A DNA stretch of 64,000 nt, taken from NCBI GenBank assembly GCA_947497585.1, contig CANMHG010000002.1, forward strand, positions 62,001 through 126,000. The letters run 5' to 3'. The notes under the pieces were generated by a model. It made no database searches. It saw nothing but the letters and a program-made list of their open reading frames with translations, and was not told where the DNA came from. The DNA is from an uncultured Bacillaceae bacterium. Its GTDB lineage: Bacteria > Bacillota > Bacilli > Bacillales > Bacillaceae_L. Both the position numbers and the translations under genes were made by a program. Shown here in pieces: positions 45,360 through 57,612 of the stretch; position 1 is the stretch's first letter; the number at the start of each line of letters is the position of its first letter.

Positions 45360-47765
45360 TTATCTTTCACTTTCGTCCATAAAGTCATACGGAGAAACGT
45401 TTTCCATTCCAATAAATGCATCTTTCATAAAAGGAACTTCATCTTCATCATAAGCTTCAGTTGCTCTTTCTATTGTATGGTCATCGTTTGTATGCAACTG
45501 TTGAAGCTTATCTGTTAACGTGGTTTGTCGCCTACCGTCATCATTTCTCCGAATACTTTGACGAAGAGCATCTTCCTCACCACATAATATTAAAAAGTTT
45601 TTACTCCGCGTTATCGCTGTATAGATTAAATTTCTTCTTAACATCCTAAAATAACTTTTCACTACAGGAAGAATAACAATTGGAAACTCACTTCCCTGTG
45701 ATTTATGAATAGAGCAACAATAAGCATGTGTAATTTGAGTTAAATCCTGCTTAATATAGGTAACTTCATTCCCATCAAAGGAGATGATCACCATATCTTG
45801 TTTTTCAGTATTTTCTTTTGCATAAAAGATTGAAACAATTTCTCCAATATCTCCATTAAATACATTACTTTCTGGTTGATTGACCAATTGGAGGACTTTA
45901 TCACCGGTTCGATAAACTGTTTCTCCAAATTGCATTTCACGCTTCTGTTCTGATTTTGGGTTAAATAGATCTTGAAGCATGACATTTAGTTGATCTATCC
46001 CTGCTGAACCACGATACATTGGTGCTAGTACCTGTATGTCTCTGGACGTATAGCCCTTCTCTTTAGCATTTTGGGCAACTTTTTTTACTACGTCTATTAT
46101 TTGTGATTGATTGCATTTAATAAATGAACGATCCGATTTTGGAGTACTAATATCAGGTGGTAATCCACCATTTTTAATATCATGAGCTAAATCAATTATC
46201 GAGGATCCCTGAGATTGCCTATAAATATCAGTTAGTAACACGGTTGGAATAACGCTTGATCTAAGTAAATCTTTTAGAACTTGTCCTGGTCCAACTGAAG
46301 GTAATTGGTCTTCATCTCCAACAAGAACCACTTGGATTGATGACGGTAAAGACTTAAATAACTGATTTGCAAGCCAAACATCTACCATAGACACTTCATC
46401 AACAATTAATAACTTACCTTCTATTGGATTGTCTTCGTCATGGACAAATCCTTCTACTCCATTCCATCCTAATAATCGATGAATAGTTACTGCAGGTAAA
46501 CCGGTCGCCTCACTCATTCGTTTTGCGGCACGCCCCGTCGGTGCCACTAATAATACCGGAAATGGATTTTCATTATTATAATCCTTTGGGTCAAGTGAAC
46601 AGCCATGTAACTCACTATATAATTCGACAATCCCTTTAATAACGGTTGTTTTTCCTGTTCCTGGTCCACCGGTTAATAATAGCATTGGGGACATTAAAGC
46701 AGTTTGAATGGCATCCTTTTGTGATGGTGCGTACTCCACTTTTAATCTTTCTTCAAGCTTTCCTAGAGCTAACAAAAATTCGCTTTCTGGGAAGCTATCC
46801 TGATATTCAGTCTGTTCGAGTAAACGGTTAATATTGGTTACTAACCCTTTTTCTGAGAAAAATAATGAGGGAACATATACTCTTTGCTCCTCAATGACAA
46901 GCTTACCTTCTTCAGCCAAACAAGTTATTTCCCGAGAAATGTCGAATTCAGTTATATTTTCTCTATTATTATGCTCAAGTAACTCCTTCACTTTCTCTAC
47001 TAGTTGATCAAGGTTTAAATAAACATGCCCCTCTTGTATAGAATCTTGCTCAAGAATATACAAACAACCCGCTCGAATTCGATCTGGATGTGCACCTGAG
47101 ATACCAATTTGATGTCCTAATTCATCAGCGCGGCCAAATCCTACACCTTCAACATCCTCAACCATTTTATATGGATTATCTTGTATAATTTCTAGTGTTT
47201 GATCCTTATATGTCTGATATATTCTCATTGAGATTTGAGGTCCAAACCCAAATTGAGATAAACTAATCATAATTTGTTCTAAGCCTTGATGCTCCCTGAG
47301 GGATTCATAAATTTCCTTTGCTTTATCTTTTGAAAGCTTAGGGACTTCACTTAGTACGTTTGGATTTTCTAGAATTTTTGAAATAGCACTTTCCCCAAGT
47401 GTATCAACGATGTTTTCAGCTGTTTTCTTACCAATTCCTTTGAATAAGTCACCTGATAGATATTGGATGATTCCTTGTTTAGACTGTGGTAGTTCCTTCC
47501 TGAAATGCTCAACATGGAACTGAGTTCCAAATCTTGGATGTTCTTTTATTTCTCCAAAAAATATGTATGTTTCATCTTCATGAATTCGAGGGAAATATCC
47601 AGTTACTACGGCTTCTTTTTCTGAATACTCTATGTTTGTTTCTTGTAATCGAATACGAACAACAGAATATAAGTTCTTTTCATTATGAAATATCGTCACT
47701 AAATGTGTGCCTTTCATAAATTTCTGTTGCTCTTGGAATAAGTCAAGAGAGTTTTGTTGCACCAT
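45360..47765 (-). CDS. recD2: RecD2 ATP-dependent DNA helicase
   Basis: 801-residue SF1B helicase with 5'-to-3' polarity, acting in repair and replication fork restart. It has the long RecD2 N-terminal extension with helix-hairpin-helix repeats, Walker A GGPGTGKTT, Walker B VDEVSM, and the C-terminal motif VI-like YTAITRSK. No RecBC is nearby. Confidence 0.96.
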   Translation of the reverse strand: MVQQNSLDLFQEQQKFMKGTHLVTIFHNEKNLYSVVRIRLQETNIEYSEKEAVVTGYFPRIHEDETYIFFGEIKEHPRFGTQFHVEHFRKELPQSKQGIIQYLSGDLFKGIGKKTAENIVDTLGESAISKILENPNVLSEVPKLSKDKAKEIYESLREHQGLEQIMISLSQFGFGPQISMRIYQTYKDQTLEIIQDNPYKMVEDVEGVGFGRADELGHQIGISGAHPDRIRAGCLYILEQDSIQEGHVYLNLDQLVEKVKELLEHNNRENITEFDISREITCLAEEGKLVIEEQRVYVPSLFFSEKGLVTNINRLLEQTEYQDSFPESEFLLALGKLEERLKVEYAPSQKDAIQTALMSPMLLLTGGPGTGKTTVIKGIVELYSELHGCSLDPKDYNNENPFPVLLVAPTGRAAKRMSEATGLPAVTIHRLLGWNGVEGFVHDEDNPIEGKLLIVDEVSMVDVWLANQLFKSLPSSIQVVLVGDEDQLPSVGPGQVLKDLLRSSVIPTVLLTDIYRQSQGSSIIDLAHDIKNGGLPPDISTPKSDRSFIKCNQSQIIDVVKKVAQNAKEKGYTSRDIQVLAPMYRGSAGIDQLNVMLQDLFNPKSEQKREMQFGETVYRTGDKVLQLVNQPESNVFNGDIGEIVSIFYAKENTEKQDMVIISFDGNEVTYIKQDLTQITHAYCCSIHKSQGSEFPIVILPVVKSYFRMLRRNLIYTAITRSKNFLILCGEEDALRQSIRRNDDGRRQTTLTDKLQQLHTNDDHTIERATEAYDEDEVPFMKDAFIGMENVSPYDFMDESER

Positions 47766-47800
47766 ATATTTCCCTCCAATCCAGTTAAATGATGATTAAA

Positions 47801-48466
47801 TTAACTTTTTAAAGATTCCTCAACTAACTTTTTCCCATGACCTGCAAGCAGGTGATCAGGTTGAATTGATAATGCCTTTTCAAACATCTCAAGTGATTTT
47901 ACAGCATCATTTTTGTATCCAGCATAAGCTACACCTAAATTATAATAGGCATCAGTGTGTTCTGGTTCTGCTTCAATGACCTTTAAAAACTGTTCTATTG
48001 CCTCATCAATCATCGCTTGTCCTGCTAAGCAAAGGCCATATTGAAAGCGTGCCTCACTGTCACTCTCATTGAGTTCAACTGCACGTTGAAAGTATGGAAG
48101 TGCAAGCTTTGGCTGATCCATTTGTAAAATGGTCATCCCTAACATAAAGTAAGTGTCCGATGTGTCAAGACCTTTTCTCATGGCTGTTTCGAACATTTTT
48201 CTTGCTTCTGGATAGTTTTCATCATTATAGTGGATTGTTCCCGCTCCATAATATGCAGTAGCAACTTCTGGATTTATTTCTAAAGCTTTGTCAAAAAATT
48301 TTAATGCTCTGTCAAATTCACCAACTGCAGATAATAAATTTCCAAAATTGATATATGTAAGGGCATCCTTTGGGTTTTCTTCAATCGCTTCAGAAAAGCT
48401 TTTTGCAGCTTCTTCGTATTTTCCTTCTTGCATATACTGTATACCTAATTTATTTTTATCTGTCAT
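47801..48466 (-). CDS. yrrB: TPR repeat protein YrrB
   Basis: 221 residues made almost wholly of TPR helices (ALTYINFGNLLSAVGEFDRA, VATAYYGAGTIHYNDENYPEA and more, about six repeats), a protein-binding scaffold. Partners unknown. It lies between mnmA and recD2 with a terminator on its upstream side. Confidence 0.92.
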   Translation of the reverse strand: MTDKNKLGIQYMQEGKYEEAAKSFSEAIEENPKDALTYINFGNLLSAVGEFDRALKFFDKALEINPEVATAYYGAGTIHYNDENYPEARKMFETAMRKGLDTSDTYFMLGMTILQMDQPKLALPYFQRAVELNESDSEARFQYGLCLAGQAMIDEAIEQFLKVIEAEPEHTDAYYNLGVAYAGYKNDAVKSLEMFEKALSIQPDHLLAGHGKKLVEESLKS

Positions 48467-48511
48467 ATATTACACTCCAATCAAATTTTCCAATTTATTA
48501 TATCATATATT

Positions 48512-48543
48512 AAAACCTCAACTCGGACCTGAGTTGAGGTTTT
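48512..48543 (-). terminator. Terminator of mnmA
   Basis: Stem AAAACCTCAACTC (48512-48524) with GAGTTGAGGTTTT (48531-48543), six-base loop; T-rich on both sides. Confidence 0.85.
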
Positions 48544-48552
48544 TTTGTTTTA

Positions 48553-50845
<2,293 letters not shown>

Positions 50846-50931
50846 AAATAAACACCCCTCCTTTACCCTTTATAATGTCTCTATTTTAACCCTTATTACT
50901 TAAGCTCATAACTAATAGCCTTGAACAATGA

Positions 50932-51348
50932 TTAAATATAGAACATATAAGCTTCTTGGTCGCCATCACTGTAGCTTGCAAGATCCTCAAGGGTTGTATT
51001 ATCTAATACCTCTTTAACTGCATCTCTAATTCGTATCCATAATTCTCGTTTTGCAGGCTCTTCATCTTCTAGTACTTCAACAGGACTTATAGGTCCTTCC
51101 AGCACACGGATAATGTCACCTGCAGTTATTTTTGCTGGTTCATCAGCCAAAATATATCCTCCATAAGCACCACGTATACTTTTCACTAATCTAGCATTAC
51201 GTAATGGAGCTATCAATTGTTCTAAATAGTGTTCAGATAAATCATGAGATTGAGCAATTGATTTTAATGAAGTGGGTCCTTCACCATATTTTTTAGCTAA
51301 CTCAATCATAATTGTAAGTCCGTATCTTCCTTTTGTTGAAATCTTCAT
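50932..51348 (-). CDS. cymR: CymR, Rrf2-family repressor of cysteine metabolism
   Basis: CymR with CysK represses sulfur genes when cysteine is plentiful. 138 residues from the ATG at 51348 (GAGGGG upstream), exactly the B. subtilis size. The winged helix-turn-helix is MKISTKGRYGLTIMIELAKKYG and SIAQSHDLSEHYLEQLI. Its main expected target, the yrrT-yrhC operon, is also in this window. Confidence 0.96.
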   Translation of the reverse strand: MKISTKGRYGLTIMIELAKKYGEGPTSLKSIAQSHDLSEHYLEQLIAPLRNARLVKSIRGAYGGYILADEPAKITAGDIIRVLEGPISPVEVLEDEEPAKRELWIRIRDAVKEVLDNTTLEDLASYSDGDQEAYMFYI

Positions 51349-51367
51349 CCTTGTACACCCCTCGTCC

Positions 51368-52057
51368 CTAATTACTGTTACTAAAATGGTCAAAGTGTAT
51401 AACTTTCTCTGGTTGCTTTGAACCCTTTTTCATTAGGTTATCTGCAATCATTTGACATCTCGGCAACGTATAACCTACTATAATTCCTATTGTAAAACTA
51501 AAGATAACCGTCCCTACAAACACAGGACCGCCAAGTAACCAACCAATTGATAAAACGACAATTTCCATGATTGCTCTTATATATTGTACTTTCATACCTG
51601 TTTTCTCAGTTAATGCAATCATGAGGCTATCTCTAGGACCGGCCCCACATCTTGATGATATATATATTCCTATCCCGTATCCAGATACAATAATGCCTAT
51701 TAATAGCATCAGTACTTTTCCAAGTACTGTACCAGGCGTCACCAAAAAAGGTATTGCCATGTACATATCAATAAATACTCCAACGGTTAACATATTTAAA
51801 AACGCACCCAATTGAGGTAATGCTTTTAACATAATAGATGAAATTCCTAATATCACAAACCCTACAAGGATAGACCATGTTCCGATTGTGAAGCCAATTT
51901 GTTTAAATAAACCAATGTGTAAAACATCCCAGGGTGATGCTCCTAAATCAGCTTTTATAATTAGAACTATTCCTAGGGCCATAATTAATAAACCTGTAAA
52001 ATAAATCGTCCATTTCACAAGTAACTTGTTAATTCTATGGTGTCCTTTCACGCTCAT
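51368..52057 (-). CDS. YczE/YyaS/YitT family membrane protein
   Basis: 229 residues with five or six membrane segments and the family pattern GASPWDVLHIGL and GAGPRDSLMIAL. Relatives have no firmly known function. It does not belong to this place in B. subtilis, so it is an addition between cymR and rarA. Confidence 0.85.
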   Translation of the reverse strand: MSVKGHHRINKLLVKWTIYFTGLLIMALGIVLIIKADLGASPWDVLHIGLFKQIGFTIGTWSILVGFVILGISSIMLKALPQLGAFLNMLTVGVFIDMYMAIPFLVTPGTVLGKVLMLLIGIIVSGYGIGIYISSRCGAGPRDSLMIALTEKTGMKVQYIRAIMEIVVLSIGWLLGGPVFVGTVIFSFTIGIIVGYTLPRCQMIADNLMKKGSKQPEKVIHFDHFSNSN

Positions 52058-52241
52058 CTTCTCCGATCTATACTCAACTCTAGCTCAAAAAAAGAACATT
52101 ACTGATTAAAGTAGCAAGGTAAACATCTGCAATTATAGCATATATTTAAGAACTTATGTATTTCTAGGGCTCTACGATTTATGATAAAGTGATAATATTT
52201 AAATGAAAAGCAAAAAGAATACTAAACAGGAGGGCAAATAC

Positions 52242-53513
52242 ATGATTCAAAAACCATTAGCATACCGAATGCGACCTTCAAAAATCGAAGAAATTATTGG
52301 ACAACAGCATTTGGTTGGCGAAGGAAAAATAATACATAGAATGGTTAAAGCAAAACATCTTTCCTCCATGATTTTATACGGACCTCCTGGTATTGGAAAA
52401 ACATCAATTGCCACAGCGATTGCTGGTAGTACGAAATCTGCATTTAGGTCGCTTAATGCAGTTACAAATAATAAAAAAGATATGGAAGTTGTAGTTGCTG
52501 AAGCAAAAATGTCTGGGAAAGTAATCTTGTTATTAGATGAAGTGCACAGGCTAGATAAAGCAAAACAAGACTTTTTATTACCTCACCTTGAAAATGGATT
52601 AATAACACTTATAGGTGCAACTACAAGTAATCCATTTCACGCCATAAATCCGGCCATTCGGAGTCGATGCCAAATTTTTGAACTTAAACCTTTGACTCCT
52701 GAAGATATTGAAACTGCTCTATTACGTTCGTTGAACGATGAAGAACGTGGATTTGGAAACCTTCCTATTGATTTGACAACAGAAGCACTGTCACATATAG
52801 CTAATTCATGTGGAGGAGATGTTCGTTCAGCTCTAAGTGCTTTAGAGCTATGTGTATTGTCAACTGATGAGAACATAGATGGCAAGATTTATATTAATCT
52901 TGAAGTAGCGGAAGAGTGCATGCAAAATAAAAGCTTTGTTCACGACAAAGATGGAGATGCTCACTATGATGTTCTTTCTGCATTTCAAAAATCAATTCGT
53001 GGAAGTGATGTTAATGCTGCACTTCACTATCTCGCTCGCTTAATTGTTGCTGGTGACCTAGTTAGTATTAGTCGGCGGTTATTAATTATTGCTTATGAGG
53101 ATATAGGTCTTGCAAACCCACAAGCAGGTCAAAGAGCCTTGGCTGCAATAGAGGTAGCAGAAAGGGTTGGGTTTCCTGAAGCACGAATTCCTTTAGCTAA
53201 TATTGTCATAGAATTGTGCTTATCTCCAAAGTCTAACTCTGCCTATAAGGCTTTAGACGAAGCAATACAAGATATACAGACTGGGTTTACAGGTGAAATA
53301 CCTGACCATTTAAAAGATGCACATTATAAAGGAGCTGCTAAGCTCGGTCGAGGAATTGACTATAAATATCCACATGATTATGAAAATGGTTGGGTTAAAC
53401 AACAGTATCTACCAGATCGATTAAAACATAGAAATTATTTTAAACCAAAGCAAACTGGTAAATTTGAACAAGCCTTAGCTCAGCTTTATGAAAAACTGCA
53501 AAATAATAGATAA
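52242..53513 (+). CDS. rarA: RarA (MgsA), replication-associated recombination ATPase
   Basis: AAA+ ATPase acting at stalled forks. 423 residues from the ATG at 52242, which has AGGAGGG upstream; an earlier in-frame ATG has no site. Walker A GPPGIGKTS, Walker B LLLDEVHRL and sensor region ATTSNPFHAINPAIRSRC are clear; the C-terminal MgsA tetramerisation domain follows. Confidence 0.96.
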   Translation: MIQKPLAYRMRPSKIEEIIGQQHLVGEGKIIHRMVKAKHLSSMILYGPPGIGKTSIATAIAGSTKSAFRSLNAVTNNKKDMEVVVAEAKMSGKVILLLDEVHRLDKAKQDFLLPHLENGLITLIGATTSNPFHAINPAIRSRCQIFELKPLTPEDIETALLRSLNDEERGFGNLPIDLTTEALSHIANSCGGDVRSALSALELCVLSTDENIDGKIYINLEVAEECMQNKSFVHDKDGDAHYDVLSAFQKSIRGSDVNAALHYLARLIVAGDLVSISRRLLIIAYEDIGLANPQAGQRALAAIEVAERVGFPEARIPLANIVIELCLSPKSNSAYKALDEAIQDIQTGFTGEIPDHLKDAHYKGAAKLGRGIDYKYPHDYENGWVKQQYLPDRLKHRNYFKPKQTGKFEQALAQLYEKLQNNR

Positions 53514-53601
53514 GCAAAAAATACTGTATGAAATTATCATGTTTTTCTAGTAGATTACTGTACTAGAGTTTGATGACTGTCTTTTATAAAACTAGCAAAA
53601 T

Positions 53602-53631
53602 GTATAAATATTGCCTCCAATGGTCATGATA
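53602..53631 (+). promoter_or_regulatory. Forespore (sigma-F) promoter of rsfA-like gene
   Basis: GTATA (53602-53606), 15-base spacer, GGTCATGATA (53622-53631). Both fit the sigma-F consensus; rsfA of B. subtilis is sigma-F controlled. Confidence 0.78.
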
Positions 53632-53666
53632 GAAAAAAACTAGATTAATTATTGGAGCTGATATAA

Positions 53667-54401
53667 ATGAAGGTACGACAAGATGCATGGTCGCATGAAG
53701 ACGATCTATTACTAGCAGAAACAGTTCTACGTTATATTCGTGAGGGCGGAACACAATTAGCTGCATTTGAAGAAGTCGGAGACAAGCTAAATAGGACTTC
53801 AGCTGCCTGTGGTTTTAGATGGAATGCTGAAGTTAGAGGTAAATATGATCAGGCCATTGCAATTGCTAAGAAACAACGTAAAGAAAGAAAGCGTGCTATG
53901 GAGAATAACAAAAAGCACACAAATAAACCTGAAGTTTCCCCTATCAATGATGATTTTATCTCACCATCATTTCAAGACAACTTTTCTGATGAGAAAGCTG
54001 AAGAAAGGGTTTGGTTTGAAGAATTAAATAATAAGCAATCTCAAAACTATATACAAGAGTATTCCACTGAATTATTGCCAGCACCGATGAAAGAAATTAC
54101 TCTTGAAGACTGTATCTCGTTTCTATCAGATATGAAAAAACAAGACAGAAGCTCATACCAAATGACTGCTGAAAATGAGAGATTAAGACGAGAGAATAAT
54201 GAGTTACTTCAAAAGAATAGAGAATTAGAAAAGCAGCTTAAGAAGCTAAATGAACAACAAGCTATGATTCAAGAAGATTATCAAGCACTTGTTCAAATAA
54301 TGGATAGAGCACGTCGCATGGTTCTGTTTGAGGACCATGAAGACAGAAAAGCTCCGTCCTTTAGAATGGATAAGAACGGAAACCTAGAAGTAGCAAAGTA
54401 A
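53667..54401 (+). CDS. RsfA-family prespore transcription regulator
   Basis: 244 residues with an N-terminal Myb/SANT-like DNA-binding domain (AWSHEDDLLLAETVLRYIREGGTQ region, then SAACGFRWNAEVR) and a C-terminal coiled coil (ENERLRRENNELLQKNRELE). B. subtilis RsfA and YlbO share this layout and tune sigma-F/G genes. A sigma-F promoter upstream supports the assignment. It is an extra gene relative to B. subtilis here. Confidence 0.9.
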   Translation: MKVRQDAWSHEDDLLLAETVLRYIREGGTQLAAFEEVGDKLNRTSAACGFRWNAEVRGKYDQAIAIAKKQRKERKRAMENNKKHTNKPEVSPINDDFISPSFQDNFSDEKAEERVWFEELNNKQSQNYIQEYSTELLPAPMKEITLEDCISFLSDMKKQDRSSYQMTAENERLRRENNELLQKNRELEKQLKKLNEQQAMIQEDYQALVQIMDRARRMVLFEDHEDRKAPSFRMDKNGNLEVAK

Positions 54402-54417
54402 ATGAAAAGAAACCATA

Positions 54418-54448
54418 AAAAAATCGTGGCTTGTGGCCACGATTTTTT
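54418..54448. terminator. Bidirectional terminator rsfA-like/tcdA
   Basis: AAATCGTGGC (54421-54430) with GCCACGATTT (54436-54445), flanked by A- and T-runs. Confidence 0.92.
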
Positions 54449-55216
54449 CTATTCATCTGAAACGCGGTAGATTTTAATATCCTTTAGCAAATCACTAATA
54501 ACCCGGCTAGCCATAATTAGTCCGGCAACTGAAGGTACAAATGCATTAGAAGAAGGTGGAAGTTTCGCTTTTCTAATGGGTGCATTTGGATTAGCTACAA
54601 TTTCTTGTCGTATTTCCTCTCTAATTACAATAGGGCTTTCATCAGAAAACACAACCGGAATACCTTTGCGAATTCCTTCTTTTCTAAGTCTTGTCCGAAT
54701 TACCTTAGCAATTGGATCTGTATGTGTCTTTGAGATATCAGCAATTTGGAAACGGGTTGGATCCATTTTGTTAGCTGCACCCATACTTGATATGATTGGA
54801 ATTTTACGCTTTAAGCATTCTTTCATCAAATGTATTTTATATGAGATGGTATCAGAAGCATCTACTACGTAATCAAGGCCATAGTTAAAGATTTCTTCAT
54901 ACGTTTCTTCAGTATAAAACATTTTTAGAGCAATTACTTCACAGTTTGGGTTAATATCAGCAATGCGCTCTTTCATTATGTCAACTTTTGGCCTTCCAAC
55001 TGTTGATAATAGTGCAATAATTTGACGGTTAACGTTAGTAATATCAACGTCATCTTTGTCGATTAATATTAACCTTCCTACGCCTGAGCGAGCTAAGGCT
55101 TCTGCTGAGAAGGATCCTACTCCTCCGATACCTAATACTGCGACTGTGCTATTTTTAAGTGTTTCAATTCCTTGTTTACCTACGGCTAGTTCATTTCTAG
55201 AAAATTGATGTAACAT
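54449..55216 (-). CDS. tcdA: tRNA threonylcarbamoyladenosine dehydratase TcdA
   Basis: E1-like enzyme that cyclises t6A37 to ct6A in ANN-reading tRNAs. The ThiF-type ATP site is LGIGGVGSFSAEAL, followed by the acidic DKDDVDITNVNRQ. The ATG at 55216 gives 255 residues (GGAG at eight bases); it matches YrvM length. Confidence 0.93.
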   Translation of the reverse strand: MLHQFSRNELAVGKQGIETLKNSTVAVLGIGGVGSFSAEALARSGVGRLILIDKDDVDITNVNRQIIALLSTVGRPKVDIMKERIADINPNCEVIALKMFYTEETYEEIFNYGLDYVVDASDTISYKIHLMKECLKRKIPIISSMGAANKMDPTRFQIADISKTHTDPIAKVIRTRLRKEGIRKGIPVVFSDESPIVIREEIRQEIVANPNAPIRKAKLPPSSNAFVPSVAGLIMASRVISDLLKDIKIYRVSDE

Positions 55217-55354
55217 ATTCTCAACTCCATTATAGTGCATTTACTTATGTACAAAATAAGGTCTGTGGCAGTATTTTACCCGATTAGTACTATATCATAC
55301 TTGTGGGTAAAAGCAAGTAAATCTATAGGTGTGATAAAGATTTTTCCACTAACT

Positions 55355-55482
55355 GTTGATTTCAGCGGAAGGCACTCGCTTTCCGCGGGCGGTCCGTGAG
55401 CCTCCTCGTCGCTTCGCTCCTGTGGGGTCTCACATTGACGCGCTTCTCCCGCAGGAGTCTCGTGCCTTCCGCTGAAATCAAC
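55355..55482. repeat. GC-rich inverted-repeat element, copy 6
   Basis: The best-preserved copy: positions 55355-55375 and 55462-55482 are exact inverted copies over 21 bases (ends GTTGATT and AATCAAC). The inner helix is GTGAG/CTCAC. It lies between tcdA and the 6S RNA terminator. Confidence 0.93.
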
Positions 55483-55525
55483 AAGTATTCAAAAATTACC
55501 TGTAAACCATTCCACATTGTTCTAC

Positions 55526-55563
55526 AACAAAAACCCTATGTAAGTTGGTTCTTACATAGGGTT
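55526..55563 (-). terminator. Terminator downstream of 6S RNA
   Basis: AACCCTATGTAAG (55532-55544) with CTTACATAGGGTT (55551-55563), six-base loop, then TTTTTG on the minus strand. Confidence 0.88.
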
Positions 55564-55590
55564 AGTTTATAGGTATAATAATTAATTTGT

Positions 55591-55775
55591 AAGAGCCCCA
55601 ATTGTGCCGTCGATGCCTTCGTTTTGAACCCGCACCCAGGCAGGTGGGTGCTCTGTTTCTCCTTTGTAAGTCCTCTATCCATGAGGCGTGTACGCGGTAA
55701 GAAAACTCCGAGCTCCCGTATAACTTATTGTTCGGTCAAAACAATAGGTTATACGACGAACACATCAGGACTCTT
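55591..55775 (-). ncRNA. bsrA: 6S RNA (BsrA/6S-1 type)
   Basis: 6S RNA binds sigma-A RNA polymerase in stationary phase by mimicking an open promoter. The minus strand starts AAGAGUCC (55768-55775) and ends GGGGCUCUU (55591-55599), which pair as the closing stem; the interior has GGAGCUCGGAGU-like and GCCUGGGUGCGGG-like 6S blocks. The place between aspS and tcdA (yrvM) is where bsrA lies in B. subtilis. A small palindrome (CTATGT/ACATAG, 55780-55801) lies just upstream. Confidence 0.88.
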
Positions 55776-55836
55776 AACTCTATGTCAAAATAATAACATA
55801 GGAAAAAAGCGTTTTCAAGGTGAAGACATCTACAAT

Positions 55837-57612
55837 TTACTGTCTTTTTTCAACATTTACCGACAAGTGCAGTTCCTTTAATTGGTTATTACTAACCACA
55901 TCTGGTGCATGTGTTAATAAGTCGCTAGCACTTGCTGTCTTTGGAAATGCAATGGTATCCCTTAAGTTTGTTCGACCTGCTAATAGCATAACTAAACGGT
56001 CCAGACCTAGTGCAATACCACCGTGTGGAGGTGTTCCATATTCAAACGCTTCTAGTAAGAAGCCAAACTGTTCTTTAGCTTCTTCTTCAGAGAAGCCAAG
56101 CACTTTAAACATTTTTTCTTGAATTTTTCGCTCAAAAATCCTTAATGATCCTCCACCTAATTCATATCCATTAAGAACAAGGTCATAGGCTTGAGCATGA
56201 ACCTTAGTAGGGTCTGAATCTAGATAGCCTAAATCTTCTCTAACCGGCATTGTGAACGGATGATGAGCTGCAAAGTATCTTCCTAATTCCTCATCGTACT
56301 CTAGTAATGGCCAGTCAGTAACCCAAAGGAAATTAAATTTACTCTCGTCAATTAATTTAAGTTCTTTTCCAAGTTTTAAACGAAGGGCACCTAGTGCATC
56401 AGCAACTACACTTTTCTTGTCAGCAACAAATAAAAGTAAATCGCCTGGTTGTGCAGATAGGGATATTCTAAATGCTTCTTGTTCTTCTTCATTAAAGAAC
56501 TTCGCAATAGGTCCCTTTAATTCTGACTCCTCTACTTTAAGCCATGCAAGACCTTTCGCTCCATAAACAGAAACAAACTCAGTTAATGCATCAATATCTT
56601 TACGAGAGTAAGTGTCGGCATTTCCTTTCACATTAATTGCTTTTACTTGTCCTCCGCTTTCAACAGCTGAAGTAAATACTTTAAATCCACAGTCTTTAAC
56701 AACCTCTGATAAATCCACTAATTCCATGTCAAATCGTGTATCAGGTTTATCAGAACCATAACGACTCATAGCTTCTTGATAAGACATTCGAGGGAAGCCT
56801 TTTTCAATCGAAATTCCTTTTACATCATTTAATACCTTGATCATCATCTCTTCCATCATTGCCATGATATCTTCTTGACTCATGAAGGAAGTTTCGATAT
56901 CTATCTGTGTGAATTCAGGCTGACGGTCTGCACGTAAATCCTCATCTCGGAAACAACGTGCAATTTGATAATATTTATCAAAACCTGAAACCATTAACAT
57001 TTGTTTAAATAATTGCGGAGATTGCGGCAAGGCATAAAACTCTCCTGGATGTACTCGGCTCGGCACTAAATAATCACGCGCACCTTCAGGAGTACTTTTC
57101 GTTAGAATTGGTGTTTCTACATCTAAAAAACCTTGTGAATCTAAGTAATTACGAATTGTTTTGGTTACATCATGACGCATTTTAAACGTTTCATACATAA
57201 CTGGGCGACGCAAATCTAAATAACGGTACTTTAATCTAACATCCTCAGATACTTCTGATTGATTTGCAATAACGAAAGGAGGAGTTTTAGCAGCATTAAT
57301 GATTGCTACTTTCTCAGCTTTTATTTCGACTTTTCCAGTCGGAAGGTTTTCATTTATCGTACCCTCTTCACGTGCAATTACTGTACCTTCAATATCAAGA
57401 ACATATTCATTACGAACTGCTTCAGCAGTTGCTAGTGCTTCTTTTGAATCTTCAGGATTAAAAACAACTTGAACAATTCCTGTTCGGTCTCTTAAATCTA
57501 TAAAGATAAGACCACCAAGGTCTCGGCGCTTTTGAACCCATCCCTTTAGCTGAATCTTTTCTCCTATGTTATGTTCAGTTACTTCACCACAATAATATGT
57601 TCTACCATACAT
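55837..57612 (-). CDS. aspS: Aspartyl-tRNA synthetase
   Basis: 591-residue class II synthetase: N-terminal OB-fold anticodon domain ([18 protein letters not shown]), catalytic motif 2 [18 protein letters not shown], the GAD insertion, and motif 3 [13 protein letters not shown]. It begins right after the hisS stop with no gap, so the hisS T-box controls both. Confidence 0.99.
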   Translation of the reverse strand: MYGRTYYCGEVTEHNIGEKIQLKGWVQKRRDLGGLIFIDLRDRTGIVQVVFNPEDSKEALATAEAVRNEYVLDIEGTVIAREEGTINENLPTGKVEIKAEKVAIINAAKTPPFVIANQSEVSEDVRLKYRYLDLRRPVMYETFKMRHDVTKTIRNYLDSQGFLDVETPILTKSTPEGARDYLVPSRVHPGEFYALPQSPQLFKQMLMVSGFDKYYQIARCFRDEDLRADRQPEFTQIDIETSFMSQEDIMAMMEEMMIKVLNDVKGISIEKGFPRMSYQEAMSRYGSDKPDTRFDMELVDLSEVVKDCGFKVFTSAVESGGQVKAINVKGNADTYSRKDIDALTEFVSVYGAKGLAWLKVEESELKGPIAKFFNEEEQEAFRISLSAQPGDLLLFVADKKSVVADALGALRLKLGKELKLIDESKFNFLWVTDWPLLEYDEELGRYFAAHHPFTMPVREDLGYLDSDPTKVHAQAYDLVLNGYELGGGSLRIFERKIQEKMFKVLGFSEEEAKEQFGFLLEAFEYGTPPHGGIALGLDRLVMLLAGRTNLRDTIAFPKTASASDLLTHAPDVVSNNQLKELHLSVNVEKRQ

